Shown: positions 11,380 to 21,419, counted from the first letter of the stretch. The stretch is DNA of 64,000 nucleotides from Prorocentrum cordatum (GCA_963575745.1 CAUYUJ010010513.1:1-64000); one strand, 5' to 3'. The notes: generated from the sequence alone by a model not told the origin. Translations and numbers: made by a program.

Positions 11380-13203
11380 TCAGACATACTCAATCTGGCT
11401 GTTCGGGCTGTCGATCTCAGCGCCTTTCGGCGAGCTGTCCTCGGTTCCAGTTGTATCGCTCCTGGCGCCATACACTTCTGCAGCCGCGCTCTCGTCCCGA
11501 AGCTCCTCGGGACGCACGAACGGATTGCAGCTATTCTGGTCGCCGATGGCGAAACGCACCACTATGGGGCCAACAGCCGGTATTCGAGCGACATTGGCAG
11601 GCCCGGCCAAAGTAAGAGTCAGCACGGAAGGACCGAGGAAGATAGAGGTGGCGATCACATATGCGCAAGCACTGATCATAACGTACATCGCCGCACCAAC
11701 TAACATGAGTAGAAGGGACTTCGATGCAAATGTTCTGCGGTCTGGGCCCAAAACGAATCTGAACAATACACACCAAATCGTTGCTTGCACGACGCACGCG
11801 TAAGCTGCGGTCAGACAAGCATGCGTGCATTCGTCATGCTCGGACGTGCAATCGTCGCCCCACCAAGCCGAATGAGCAGGCATATAAATCCAAAGTGCAC
11901 CCACCGCCGAGACAACTGAAGCCATATACCAATTGCTACAATTACCAAGTCCACCGGCTATGCGAGCTGCGCTGCGCAAATGCTTGCTGGAGAGGCCTGT
12001 GCGAATCAGAACTTCCACACAATGGTCTACATTAGCATCTTGATCTCGCAATTCTCTGCGGATCTGCGAACCGTCCTCAGGCACAGAACAGCGTGCGTCG
12101 CGAACATGGCCAGTGTAGCCCTTGAGCAAATTGGCTCTCTCCTGGGCGGCTTCGACCAACCATAAACGGTCGGCTTCTAAACAGATCGAATACGCCACGC
12201 AAACGACGACACCGAAGAAATTGACTAACGAAGCGTCCATTTGCATGATGAAACCGATGCAAATACTAGCGGCACCTCCCGTTACAGCACAAGAACGGCG
12301 GCAAGCATTGCCTTCCGGCTTCTTGCGTTGGATGACGTAATCAATCTTACAAATAAGCATCGTAAGAATTAGTAGAGCCAGAAACGGATATCCAAACTCA
12401 TCGAGTCTGAGAAAAACAAAGAGGATCCACAATAAAGCACCAATTGCAAGACTAACGATACACAAGCCCAATTGAGACACCACACGAGGCCACAAATCAT
12501 GCACTGGACTTGACGCACGAAAAATGTGTTTGTCCATGGTGTAAGCCAAGTAAGCCTCGTAAGTGCACCAGATCCTGCTGTAGATGCTCCCTTGTTTGTT
12601 CGACACAACCATCACATGCGTTGCAGAACGTAACGCGTGTGCAAATGGAGAGTCGATTGGGCTCGATATGAGATGCCCGATGTCGATTCTGACGGTGCCT
12701 CGACTTGGAGAGTCGCACTGGCTCGAGTTCTGGGGGTTCGACAGGAAGCACAGATAAGCACTATGTGCACGAGCAGGCCAGGAGAACAGCATCTTGTCGA
12801 TGAGCTCATAGATGCCCTCTTGCCAGCTGTGCGAAACAAACATGTCGCAGTCGAGCCCGTCGTTGTGGAGCATGAGCGCCCAGCTCGGGCTTCCTGCGGT
12901 AAACGTTACGGGGGAGACGTACTGCTCGCAGACGGTATGGACGGTAGGCCCCACCCGGTCGTCCGTCGGATCGAACTGGTCCGACTCCGTGGGCCGGATG
13001 CGGCCATCGAGAACTGCACGCCGCACCAGCCGTCTGAATTGTTCGACGTCCTTTCGACTACACGCAAGAGTGACCCTGGGCAGTTCAGAGTGACCTTCGG
13101 TGCGCGGACTAAGGGGGGCGCAACGTGGCCAGATCCGGGCGCGCCAACAGCCGCTGCCGCATCGCGCTGGGCGATCGGGGGGGCCCAGAGGAGCCCGCAC
13201 CAA
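11380..13203 (-). CDS. FVSHSW-domain multi-pass membrane protein
   Basis: This is an uninterrupted 607-residue frame ending in TGA. Residues 119-128 read CDMFVSHSWQ and residues 208-218 read YSRIWCTYEAY. Together these are the hallmarks of a FVSHSW domain, a TIR-like fold in which SHSW and R-x-WC-x-x-E are conserved, and which is abundant in dinoflagellates. After it come hydrophobic segments at about 245-265, 272-290, 305-322, 325-343, 424-441, 462-485, 496-524 and perhaps 526-549. A multi-pass membrane protein with the FVSHSW domain N-terminal is therefore predicted, probably sensing or signalling; the substrate is unknown. The start is doubtful: codons 1-45 lie inside a fold-back element (13067-13231), so Met111 (ATG at 12873), just before the motif, is a better candidate. 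The single long exon fits a retroposed or intron-poor gene. This is one of the two most gene-like units in the window. Confidence 0.75.
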   Translation of the reverse strand: MVRAPLGPPDRPARCGSGCWRARIWPRCAPLSPRTEGHSELPRVTLACSRKDVEQFRRLVRRAVLDGRIRPTESDQFDPTDDRVGPTVHTVCEQYVSPVTFTAGSPSWALMLHNDGLDCDMFVSHSWQEGIYELIDKMLFSWPARAHSAYLCFLSNPQNSSQCDSPSRGTVRIDIGHLISSPIDSPFAHALRSATHVMVVSNKQGSIYSRIWCTYEAYLAYTMDKHIFRASSPVHDLWPRVVSQLGLCIVSLAIGALLWILFVFLRLDEFGYPFLALLILTMLICKIDYVIQRKKPEGNACRRSCAVTGGAASICIGFIMQMDASLVNFFGVVVCVAYSICLEADRLWLVEAAQERANLLKGYTGHVRDARCSVPEDGSQIRRELRDQDANVDHCVEVLIRTGLSSKHLRSAARIAGGLGNCSNWYMASVVSAVGALWIYMPAHSAWWGDDCTSEHDECTHACLTAAYACVVQATIWCVLFRFVLGPDRRTFASKSLLLMLVGAAMYVMISACAYVIATSIFLGPSVLTLTLAGPANVARIPAVGPIVVRFAIGDQNSCNPFVRPEELRDESAAAEVYGARSDTTGTEDSSPKGAEIDSPNSQIEYV

Positions 13204-13231
13204 AGGTCACTCCGGCGAAGGGTCACTCTTA
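13067..13231. repeat. Fold-back (MITE-like) element over a gene 5' end
   Basis: Left arm 13067-13105 reads AGAGTGACCCTGGG...GAGTGACCTTCGGTGCG. The inverted right arm at 13196-13231 reads, reverse-complemented, AAGAGTGACCCTTCG...GAGTGACCTTTGGTGCG. The total is about 165 bases with arms of about 36. It overlaps the first 45 codons of the FVSHSW frame. Confidence 0.65.
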
Positions 13232-13312
13232 CGCGTAGTTGCTCCGCCAGGGGCTTCGCACCCTCAGTTTCGACGAGGTTCCGAGGCCCAAACCCCCTTT
13301 GGACCCCCCCCC

Positions 13313-13442
13313 CGGGAGGAGGAGGAGGAGGAGGAGAGGAGGAGGAGGAGGAGGAGGGGAGGGGGGAGGAGGAGGAGGGAGGAGGAGGAGGAGGAGGAGG
13401 AGGAGGAGGAGGAGGAGGAGGAGGGGAAGGAGGAGGAGTCGA
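13313..13442. repeat. (GGA)n tract, (TCC)n on the gene strand
   Basis: About 130 bases of GGA on plus, which is a polypyrimidine (TCC)n tract on the minus strand. It lies about 110 bases upstream of the longest FVSHSW frame and about 440 upstream of its Met111 start. Confidence 0.95.
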
Positions 13443-13453
13443 GTCCTTTCGTG

Positions 13454-14332
13454 TCACGCACCACTTGCGCGGAGGGATGCAGTAATGCAGCCGGTTCCCG
13501 TCCACCACGGGAACGGACTCCTCGAAGCTCTCCTCCCCCGCCGCAGTCTCGATCGGCCGCGGCCGCCCGCTGGCCAAGAGGCTCCGCTGACCTCCTGCGC
13601 GAACCTTGGCGGCGACCACACGGGGTAGAGGGAAGGGGGAAGAGAGGAGGAAGGTTTCTTAGAAGCACCCTGCTTCTTAGGAGGCGCTGGCCCTGCATCT
13701 GTAGACAAGGCCAGCGCCTTCCAAGAAGCAGGGGTGCTTCCAAGAGGCCTTCCCCACTTCCCCGACGTCAAACTTTGTTTCATCACGTCGACCCCCAGAG
13801 GTCTCGACCCATTCCCTGGGGCTGCTTTTTCAAAACTGTCTCGTTTTTGGACGGTCCCGAAGCCCTGAGGGCCCCGGGGGGGACAAAAACTACGAAAAAA
13901 ACTCCGCCTCGATGTGTGCGAAAAGCCTTCCCCCCCTGCCCCCCTCCGTGCGCGGCCGAGCACCAGAGCCCCCACCGCCAACAGCAGCACCGCGAAGACG
14001 CAGGACGCCTTCATGTGCACGGGGCTGTAATTGCCACAGATGTCCCTGTCGAACGTGAAGACGGCCGGCGGCTGGCTCGCGTTCTCCTCGCCGTGCTCCA
14101 CGCAGCACGTGTAGCGAAAGAGGGGCCGCCCGTAGCCGAGGAACGCGGGCGCGTCGAGGACGCGCGGGACGCCTCGCTCGCAGGGGCACGGCTGCGCGCG
14201 TACTCCCGCGAGGCAGTCCGTGTTGAAGTCGAGGCACCACGACGAGTCACAGGTCTCGTCCGCCTCGGATGCCCGGCAGGCGTGCGGGATCAGCAGGCAG
14301 CCAAGAATGCACAAGCGAGGGCGCATCAACAT
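13454..14332 (-). CDS. Small Cys-rich single-pass membrane or secreted protein
   Basis: From ATG 14332 the frame reads MLMRPRLCILGCLLIPHACR, a good signal peptide of about 20 residues. A Cys-rich ectodomain of about 85 residues follows: Cys at about 28, 33, 40, 49, 51, 76, 77 and 99, with CPCERG and YTCCVEHG. A hydrophobic helix at about 109-126 (ASCVFAVLLLAVGALVLG) and a basic RARR then follow. The C-x-C and CC spacing resembles small Cys-rich extracellular domains of marine protists, but I cannot name a family. The frame stays open to 13454 (292 aa). However, residues after about 150 enter a fold-back repeat (13656-13750) and lose protein character, so the true end or an intron probably lies near 13890. 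A (TCC)n tract and a candidate TTTTTTCCAG acceptor lie upstream. Confidence 0.5.
   Translation of the reverse strand: MLMRPRLCILGCLLIPHACRASEADETCDSSWCLDFNTDCLAGVRAQPCPCERGVPRVLDAPAFLGYGRPLFRYTCCVEHGEENASQPPAVFTFDRDICGNYSPVHMKASCVFAVLLLAVGALVLGRARRGAGGEGFSHTSRRSFFRSFCPPRGPQGFGTVQKRDSFEKAAPGNGSRPLGVDVMKQSLTSGKWGRPLGSTPASWKALALSTDAGPAPPKKQGASKKPSSSLPPSLYPVWSPPRFAQEVSGASWPAGGRGRSRLRRGRRASRSPFPWWTGTGCITASLRASGA
13656..13750. repeat. Fold-back hairpin element
   Basis: Two arms of about 35 bases flank a loop of about 15. The left arm carries AGAAGCACCCTGCTTCTTAG and GCGCTGGCC; the right arm carries the inverse GGCCAGCGCC and AAGAAGCAGGGGTGCTTCC. Related GCTTCTTGGAAGCACCCC sequence recurs at 33218-33275, and TCCTTAGAAGCC at about 37150. 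Confidence 0.7.
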
Positions 14333-14392
14333 CGTTACTGCGCGCTCGCGTTTGCATCCGCGGTGCTGCCGAACGCAGGGTGGGAGGCCCCG

Positions 14393-14403
14393 GGCTGGAA
14401 AAA
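14393..14403 (-). promoter_or_regulatory. Candidate (trans-)splice acceptor
   Basis: On the minus strand a T-run ends in CCAG (TTTTTTTCCAG), 60 bases before the ATG of the Cys-rich protein. Dinoflagellate messages receive a spliced leader at a pyrimidine-AG acceptor upstream of the start, and position and composition fit. No transcript is available to confirm it. Confidence 0.3.
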
Positions 14404-14479
14404 ATTGAGCCCAAGTGCCTTCTGGGGGGGGGTCCCGAGCGCCACCCCGCTCTCTGGGGCGAGGGGTGGGACGGAAGAT

Positions 14480-14572
14480 GCGGGGAGGAGGAGGAGGAGG
14501 AGGAGGAGGAGGAGGAGGAGGAGGAGGAGGGGGGAGGAGGAGGAGGAGGAGGAGGAGGAGAGAAGGGGGGCG
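14480..14572. repeat. (GGA)n tract, (TCC)n on the gene strand
   Basis: About 90 bases of GGA on plus, located about 150 bases upstream of the Cys-rich protein ATG on the minus strand. Confidence 0.95.
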
Positions 14573-14900
14573 GGGAGGGAGCGCCCTGCAGGGGGGAAAA
14601 GCAGAGGGGGGGCTGGTTCGGGTGCGCCCTGAAGGGGGGGGGGGGGGCGGAAGGCACCCTGGGGAGAGGAGGAGAGGAGGGGGCGGAGGGGGGGGGCACT
14701 GGTGGGGAGGGGGCGCTTGGGAAGGGCACAGGAAAGCCTGGGGGGGAAGGGGGGTCGCCGAGGGACGGAGGGGCGCCCTGGGGGGAGGCAAGAGAGTGCG
14801 AGGGAGGAGCGCCCAGGGGTGAGCGCCCTGGCAGGAGGCGCGCGCCCTGACTTAGGGAGGGAGCGCCTGGTGGGGAACGCCTTGGGGGGGAGCGCCTCAA
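14573..14900. repeat. GCGCCCTGGGGGG minisatellite
   Basis: Degenerate tandem of a G-rich unit around GCGCCCTGgGGGG, with spacing of about 25-60 bases. There is no coding signal. It separates the (GGA)n tract from the inverted minisatellite that follows. Confidence 0.65.
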
Positions 14901-14917
14901 AAAGGTCAGGGATTGGG

Positions 14918-15640
14918 GCGCGGGTCGGGCGCGGCTCGGGCGTGGTTCGGGCGTGGTTCGGGCGTGATTCGCGCGGGGTTCAGGCATGGTTCGGGCATGG
15001 TTCGAGCGTAGTCCGGGCGTGTTCGGGCGCGGTTCGGGCATGGTTCGGGGTGTGGATCGGGGCGTGGTTCGGACGTGGTTCGCGCGTGGTTCGCGCGTGG
15101 TTCGCGCATGGTTCGGGGCGTGGTTCGGGTGATCGTTTCGCTACAGACATCCTCAGCAAAATGGCAGTCGGAGCACCCCTTCGGAGCGTGCATGTTGAGG
15201 AAATCTGAACCAAAACGCTCATTCCCAACAGCGCGATACACGCCAGAACCACGCCCGAAACACGCGCCCAAACCACGCCCGAACGCCCAAACCACGCCCC
15301 GAATTACGCACGCCCGAGCCACGCCCGAACCGCGCCCGAACCACGCCCGAACCAACCACGCCCGAACCACGCCCCGAACCGCGCCCGAACCGCACCTGAA
15401 ACACGCCCGAACCACGCACGCGCCGAACCACGCCCGAACCACGCCCGAACCACCCTCGAACCATGCGCGAACCACGCCCGAACCGCGCCCCGAACCACGC
15501 CCCGAACCACGCCCGAACCACGCCCGAACCATACGCGAACCACACCCAAACCACGCCCGAACCAGCCTCGAACCATACGCCCGAACCACGCCCCGAGCCG
15601 CGCCCCGAACCACGCCCGAACCACGCCCATACCACTTCCT
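14918..15640. repeat. Inverted minisatellite (GGTTCGGGCGTG)n / (CACGCCCGAACC)n
   Basis: From about 14918 to 15130 the plus strand repeats GGTTCGGGCGTG. From about 15240 to 15640 it repeats the exact inverse, CACGCCCGAACC. The central 110 bases (15131-15239) are unique. The whole forms a giant imperfect palindrome of about 720 bases. Long Val-Arg-Ala-Trp-Phe or Arg-Thr-Thr-Pro-Glu frames on both strands come from the repeat. Confidence 0.9.
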
Positions 15641-15985
15641 AGGCTAAAGGAAAACAGCCCCAATAGGGCCCCAAGGGAGGCCCCAGAGGGGCACAAGAGG
15701 GTCGCAAGAGGGCCCTAAGAGGGTTCCAAGAGGGCCCCAGGAGGGCTCCAAGAGGGCCCCCCTGCTTAAGAGGGCGGCCCTCGTCCTTGACAGCAGGGGG
15801 CTCATTTTGGAGCCTTCGTGGGGCCCCGGGGATCCCCAGGGGGCCGCCAGGGCTTTGCAACAAACCGAAACCTGAGATGCAATAGTTGCTTCGCCGGGCC
15901 AACCTCAGGGAGTGTTCAGAGGGTCGCAAGGCGGCGCCGCCCCAAGAGGGCCCGAGAGAGGGGGTCGCGAGGAGGAGCGGTAGGA
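15641..15985. repeat. AAGAGGGC minisatellite and flank
   Basis: The CCAAGAGGGCCC theme recurs about ten times at 15655-15770, a relative of the 7-11 kb minisatellite. The rest is GC-rich with no recognised gene. Confidence 0.6.
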
Positions 15986-15989
15986 CATG

Positions 15990-16416
15990 GGGAGGACGGG
16001 GAGGAGGAGGAGGAGGAGAAGGAGGAGGAGGAGGGGCAGGAGGAGGAGGAAGAGGAGGAGGAGACAGAGGCGGAGGAAGAAGAGGGTGGTGGCTTGATCT
16101 CCAGGATTGCAGTGCTATGTCTCTTGTGGGTTGCCTAGCGGGCCTCCCGGTCCTGGCAAAGTCGAACCCCTGGCGGCGTCGAACCCCTGGCGGCGTCGGG
16201 CCCCCAGTCGGGCACTTGCATCCGATGCCACGGTTTGTTTCCTCGACGCCTCCGAAAGCACCGCGAGGTGGCCCAGCATGGCCGTCGAAAGGCCCCCCGG
16301 CAGGAGGAGGAGGAGGAGGAGGAGGAGGGATGAGGAGAAGGAGGAAGAGGAGGAGGAGGAGGAGGAGGAGGAGGAGGAGGAGGAGGAGGAGGAGGAGGGG
16401 GAGGAGTACACGGCCC

Positions 16417-16456
<40 letters not shown>
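15990..16456. repeat. (GGA)n, (GGA)n and (GA)n at the LINE-A 3' side
   Basis: GGA runs lie at about 15995-16090 and 16300-16402, and a GA run at about 16424-16456. A tandem CCCCTGGCGGCGTCG sits near 16167-16200. These mark the 3' flank of the minus-strand LINE. A 3' end of the element cannot be fixed more closely than between 16456 and 16531. Confidence 0.9.
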
Positions 16457-16457
<1 letters not shown>

Positions 16458-16530
16458 GAAGAGCGGACAAGGCGCGAGACGAGGGCAAGAACGAGAGAGA
16501 AGAGAGAGAGTGTCCGATGGTCAGCAGTGG

Positions 16531-19500
16531 CTACCCAGGCCGACGTTGCACCCCTTGGAGGCGACCGTCACGCCTCGCTGAACTACGCAACCTCGCACGG
16601 ATTTGCCTATATGTGGCACACTCCCCACGCGTGCCACGAGCTTTCATCGCGTGGGAAACGTGATGTACAGTATCAATGAAAAGGGCACAGGCGAGCAGCT
16701 GCGAGTCAGAGAGCGGCATGACTGGGTAAAAGGACAAGCGCTCGACGGCCGAGGCACGGCAGAACAGAGGAGGCAGGGCGGGCAGCAAGCGGACAAGACT
16801 AGAAAGACAGGGGCACTCGAGAATATGGATGATATCGTCGCCTCCGAGGGCATAGCCACAGAGACGGAATGACTCGGTGGGGCCAGGGAAGCGACGAGAG
16901 GTGCACCAAGCGTTGCAGACTGTCTTGACAACACAAGCGAGCACGAAAGGAGGGGCAAGCTTGGACAGGCGGCGTAAGCACGATATCAGAGCATCAATGT
17001 CGGCCTCATTGGCCGTTGGCGTGAAGAATATGAGTCTGGCAGTGAGGGTGGCGCGGCAAGATTTGCTCGCCTGGTGCTGCAACAGAAGATCAGTTTTACG
17101 CTGCAGCTGCCTATCGCCGAATTGAGGGGCCTGCGGGATCTCAGAGATGCGCTTCCAATTTCTCTTGAGCTGCTGGATCATGGACCGGTGGAACACTTCA
17201 GGCGAGCGCATGACCAGAAGCGACTCTCTGCATCCCCCCCCCCCCTCCTCCATCAGATTGCAACAGATGTGGAAGGCACTCGAAGTAAGCGCCACTCGGT
17301 ACATCGCAGCGGCACCTGCAGAGCACAGGCATCGAGTTTGAATCGCAAAGCCTAGACCGGTGAGCGACATCATCATCTGGTCGGTGAACGCGTTACGGGT
17401 CCCTCTCACGAGGGTCTGCAGGGCTTCTCTTTCGGCAGCGAAGGCTTCTTTAGAAAGCGTGAGGAGCTGCATCGCGTGCCCCAGGACAGGGAGGGCCCTC
17501 AAGTTGCACTGCCCCACCGACTTGACAAGCCCAAGGTCCAGGATGCGGATAAGCCAGGCACGATCCCGAAGTTCACGAGCAGGAGCGATCCAGGAGATTT
17601 CGTGGCCCCCAGGTCCAAGAACGAGGCCGAGATAAACAGCACGCACACAGATTTCGAACTGCTTGCTCAAGATGCCTGCTTCTCTCATGCAGGCGAGCAC
17701 GTATTCTTTGTTCGGGAACTTAAAGGGCACGACCTTCGTCTTCTTGACGTTTAAACATAGGCCAGCAGCACGCGCAGCAAGCTGAAAGACTTGGAGAACG
17801 AGGAAGAGACAGGCGTAGATGTCCCGTGCGACGAGTCCAGTATCATCTGCGAGCACTGCAAGACAAGCTTCATCCCTGGGCAACCTCGACACCATCATAC
17901 GGATAAACGGGTCGAAAACGAGGCAGAAGATCGAACCACTCATGGGACAGCCCTGTTTCACCCCACGGAGAACACGGAAAAAAGCTTGTCGCGGGCCGCA
18001 GAATAGGATTTGCACTTTGATGTCTCGGTGGAGCTCAGCGATCGCGTGCTACATATCCTCGGGGATCCCCATGGTCATCAAAATGATGAAAATGAATACG
18101 TGCAGCACTGTCGGGAACGCAGCGCGATATCGAAAAAGGCGTAGCCCGTCTTGTCTGCACCTAGCTGGCACCACCAAGAGACAGCCCGAGTTTCCAACTC
18201 GAGAATATTGGAAAGCATATCGCGTCCAGCGATAAAGCCACGCTGACGCTTGTGACAGACTTCTTGACATATACGACTGACGGGGCGATTGATGGCGAGG
18301 GCAATGATTTTGTTGTCGGTATTGCTGAAGCATAAGGGGCGGGTGACCTCAGGGAGACGCTGGACACGTTCGTCGTCGGCTCCTCGGGTACCTTTGGGGG
18401 GGAAGACGCCAGGGGAGTGACTGAAGCCATTTGGGGGGCTATCCGACATTGACGACATCGACGCAACGCTCGCAAAGCAACTGGATTGCCGCTGGAGCCG
18501 CCCGAGTCCACGCAGAGCACGGCAGCCCATCTGGGCCAGCACCTGTGTCATGCAGACGGCGTAGCATTTCTTCAAATCCGGGCTGCTCGAGCGTCCAGAA
18601 CACGACCCTAGGCGCTGGCTGACTGAACGGCTTGATCCGCTCAACGGCGGCCTCATCGACCGCGACAGGCGCGTGGACGGGCTCCAAGTGCTGGGCAAGC
18701 CTCTCTCCGGCAACATTCGGGTCCGTTTCGCACCGGCCCGGGCTGTCGAGGATGCCCGCCGAGGGGACCTGGCGGATGTCCGCGCCCCACACCGAGTAAT
18801 ACTGCATCATGTTTTGTTTCTGAGCGAGCTCACGCGCGGGAGGAAGCGAACCTTGATCGATCTCAGCAACGTCGGCGTCGATGAGAGCCGCGGAGATGGA
18901 GCCGAAGAAAACGTGAAAGCCAGCCTCGTCGAGCCAGGCGCAGTCAGTCGCGTTCGCGAAGTTGACGAGAGAAGGGAAAACACGGAGTGCAAGCACAAGT
19001 TTGGGAATGTTTCCAGCGGCCATGCCCCCGACGACAGCGAGAGCCCACGAGACCATCTCAGCGGGGGTGGCGGCTTCACGCTGGCAGGCTGCATCCATGA
19101 CGCGCCGTGCGGCAGCACGAAAGATATTTTTAAATTCAAGCGCGCGTTGATAAACATTCTAAGAGAGACTGTCCTGACCGATTTCCTCGATCACTTCAGC
19201 CACATGTTGAGGGTAGAGCGGGCCCCTTGTGACCCATCGCGGAATCCTCGGGACCTCGGGGGGCTTGGCAGACACCAGAATAACAGCGACGGGGACGTGG
19301 TCCGAGGGGTTCACGGGGTCCAGGGCAGAACCGACGGTGAAACTCCTTGGGTTCAGGTCCAGGATGTGAGCGGGAAACAAATTCATGTAGATGCGGTCGT
19401 TTCTTCCCAAGGATTTCTGGTCTCCTATGCGGCCGAGGCGCGTGCACTGCATCTGCTGGACTTCCGCCAGGCTGCCCAGAACTGCTTGAAAGTGGCGAGC

Positions 19501-20026
19501 GAGTGGAGAGTCAGCGCGATGGACAGTTCCTGCAAGGTCGCTCCTGCCCTCGCCGACGGGCTGGAAGTTGAAACCCCCGAGCGAAAACAAGGAGCATATA
19601 GTGGGCACATCATAACATTATTTAGCATGTTCAGGGTCCGCCGTTTTTGAGGATCGGGAATGTCGGGAGCGAAATAAAGATTGACTATTCGGAGTGCCCC
19701 CTTGGGTCCTCGGAGAGTAAGACTGCGTAGCCTGCCCGCGACCAACTCTACGTGGTCGAAACTCTTGAAGCGCTTGCAGAGAGACGGGGAGATGAAGATA
19801 GCATTGCCGCCAGCAGAGGAGGAGGCACAGAAAGTGTCGCACGCTCGGGCGCCTTCGCGCTCACGAAGAAAAAGGTCGAGATCATCCTGCTGTCCGTGGC
19901 ATTCCTGAAGGCAAACGATGCCCAATTGTTTCAGCAACCTGTCGGGTAGTTTTACCGTGCGTTTGTTTGACGAGTGTGTTCAGCATACGCAGAGGCAAAC
20001 AGTGTGTGAGCGTTCCAAGTAACCAT
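16531..20026 (-). pseudogene. LINE-A ORF2: endonuclease-reverse transcriptase
   Basis: ATG at 20026 opens with MVTWNAHTL, the first strand of an EEP endonuclease. LQECHG (about 19905) supplies the catalytic Glu, and SDHVPVAV (about 19300) the His motif. LGGFNFQP (about 19575) lacks the Asp expected in GGDFN. The reverse transcriptase follows: GAGPDGLP (about 18545), EVTRPLCFSNTDNK and QRGFIAGRD (about 18300-18180), and motif A GYAFFDIA with its Asp at 18129-18131. Then come GVKQGCPMSGSIF (about 17960) and motif C AVLADDTGLV (about 17840), with both Asp kept. The C-terminus has WCTSRRF and a C-x4-G..DD..H-x3-C knuckle, HILECPC. The frame changes between 20026 and 19937, again before 19608, near 18450 and near 18126. 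In-frame TAG codons lie at 19161-19159 and 18049-18047, and the terminal stop is also TAG. A functional product is not expected. Confidence 0.85.
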
Positions 20027-20284
20027 GGATAATTTTTCGAATAATCGAAACGGATCGCAGGAAGTGGCAGAAGGTGGGGCACGCGAAATGCTCGGGGACG
20101 GCGAAACCGATCGCGACGAGCTGGAAGACGAGGAAGAGCAGGAAGACGAAGAGGACGAGCACGCCGAACACGAAGAAGGGCGAGGGGAGGAAAGGAGACC
20201 AGGCAGCGAGGCAGCTGCAGCCGTGCATATGCAAAAATGGACGCTGGCTTTTCTCACGTTCAGCACATGCAGTGCATCTGTTTC

Positions 20285-21244
20285 CTAGCGCTTGATGGCC
20301 TTGGCAATGTTGGTGGCGGTCGTCACGTCAGCCTCAGCGAACCCGACTTTCTTGAGCGCAGCCATGTCGGGGACGATGACCACGTTGTCGGAGGCGTCCT
20401 CACTGACGACGTACAGGTCTTGCGCAGCTTCTCCGTCGATGAGGGCGAGGGCGCCGCGGAACCCATTGGACCCGAGCTTCATCTTGTCGGTCTACGTGCC
20501 CTTGCCTTTCATGAAGGTAATCGTGGACTGCCACAGCGATCCAAGGATCTTGTTGCGCGAGCGTACGTCATGGGGAGCATCCACACGCGCTCGTGAGCAG
20601 AGCATCTCGTTCGTGACGGGATCGGCGTACGTCAGCATCTGCGGATTGTCGCGCGAGCGCTGGACAAACTCATTGGCCTGGTCGACGGAGCTGAACTTCA
20701 TCGAGAAACTCTTGTTGAGGTTGTACGCTTTGATCTGAACCAGGTTGCGCTCGTGCGCGGGCAGGTTGGCCAGGACGGAGTTGGCGAACTGCGACATGGA
20801 GGCGGCGAGCATCCTGCGCGTGAATCCACCGATCCACACCTTTGTACGATCACAATCAGCGTCAGCTCGTCCGAGGTGGAAGCCGTCGCTGCTGGCACCA
20901 GTAGATCCTGTAGAGCCCGTGCCGATGCGGCTCCGCTTGCTCCTGTCGGAGTTCACGGAGGCGGATGAGGATTGCATCCTCGCTGTCGAGGATTCGAGCT
21001 GCAGAAGACGTGCCTCGAGTTGCTGGCCCAGGCCTGTGTGCTGCGCCTTGTCGAGGGCAGCCATCGCGTTCTTGTTGGCCTCGTCAATCTGCTGTTGCAT
21101 CTCGAAAAACTTGGCATCGTGGGCCTGCAGCGTCGACTTGATCTCAGCGATGCCTCCGACAGCTGCCTTCACGTGGCCGATGTTGGCAGTCATGTTCGTC
21201 ATCTGAGCGAGCAGCTGGGCGATTTGTGCCTCCATCAAGCTCAT
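20285..21244 (-). pseudogene. LINE-A ORF1: coiled-coil / RRM-like nucleic-acid-binding protein
   Basis: From ATG 21244 there are 250 codons, then TAG at 20494-20492. The same frame then continues for 68 more codons (TDKMKLGSNGFRG...) to a second TAG at 20287-20285. Residues about 1-90 are heptad-rich with Leu, Met and Ala (MSLMEAQIAQLLAQMTNMTA), as in a coiled coil. A Ser/Gly/Arg linker (about 91-120) follows. Residues 134-196 start TKVWIGGF and end KSFSMKFSSVDQANEFVQ, the beta-alpha-beta pattern of an RRM. Coiled coil plus RRM is the usual ORF1 plan of many LINEs; it would trimerise and coat the element RNA. The TAG between KGKGT and TDKMK most simply is a disabling nonsense mutation. Confidence 0.75.
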
Positions 21245-21419
21245 GCGAGTGGCCGCGCGCGGCCGTGGGATCTGGAGGGCGGGAAAAGCGGGACGAGAGT
21301 GGTAGAGTGCTCCTCCAGGAGCTCACCGCCACAAATGGAAGCCAAGATGCAGACCCTTGTGTCGCGGGCCGAGTCTGCAAAAAGGCGCGGGTCTCTGTAC
21401 CACCTCGAGAAAACGGCAA
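21245..21419 (-). other. LINE-A 5' untranslated region
   Basis: About 175 bases lie between the relict leader and the ORF1 ATG on the minus strand. The only other feature is an overlapping minus frame (21419-21144) with no domain. Because it follows a leader, this should be transcribed sequence. Confidence 0.55.

Noticed and set aside
14906-15647. Val-Arg-Ala-Trp-Phe-Gly and Arg-Thr-Thr-Pro-Glu repeat proteins
   Set aside because: Both strands of the inverted minisatellite are open; no start context, no unique sequence.
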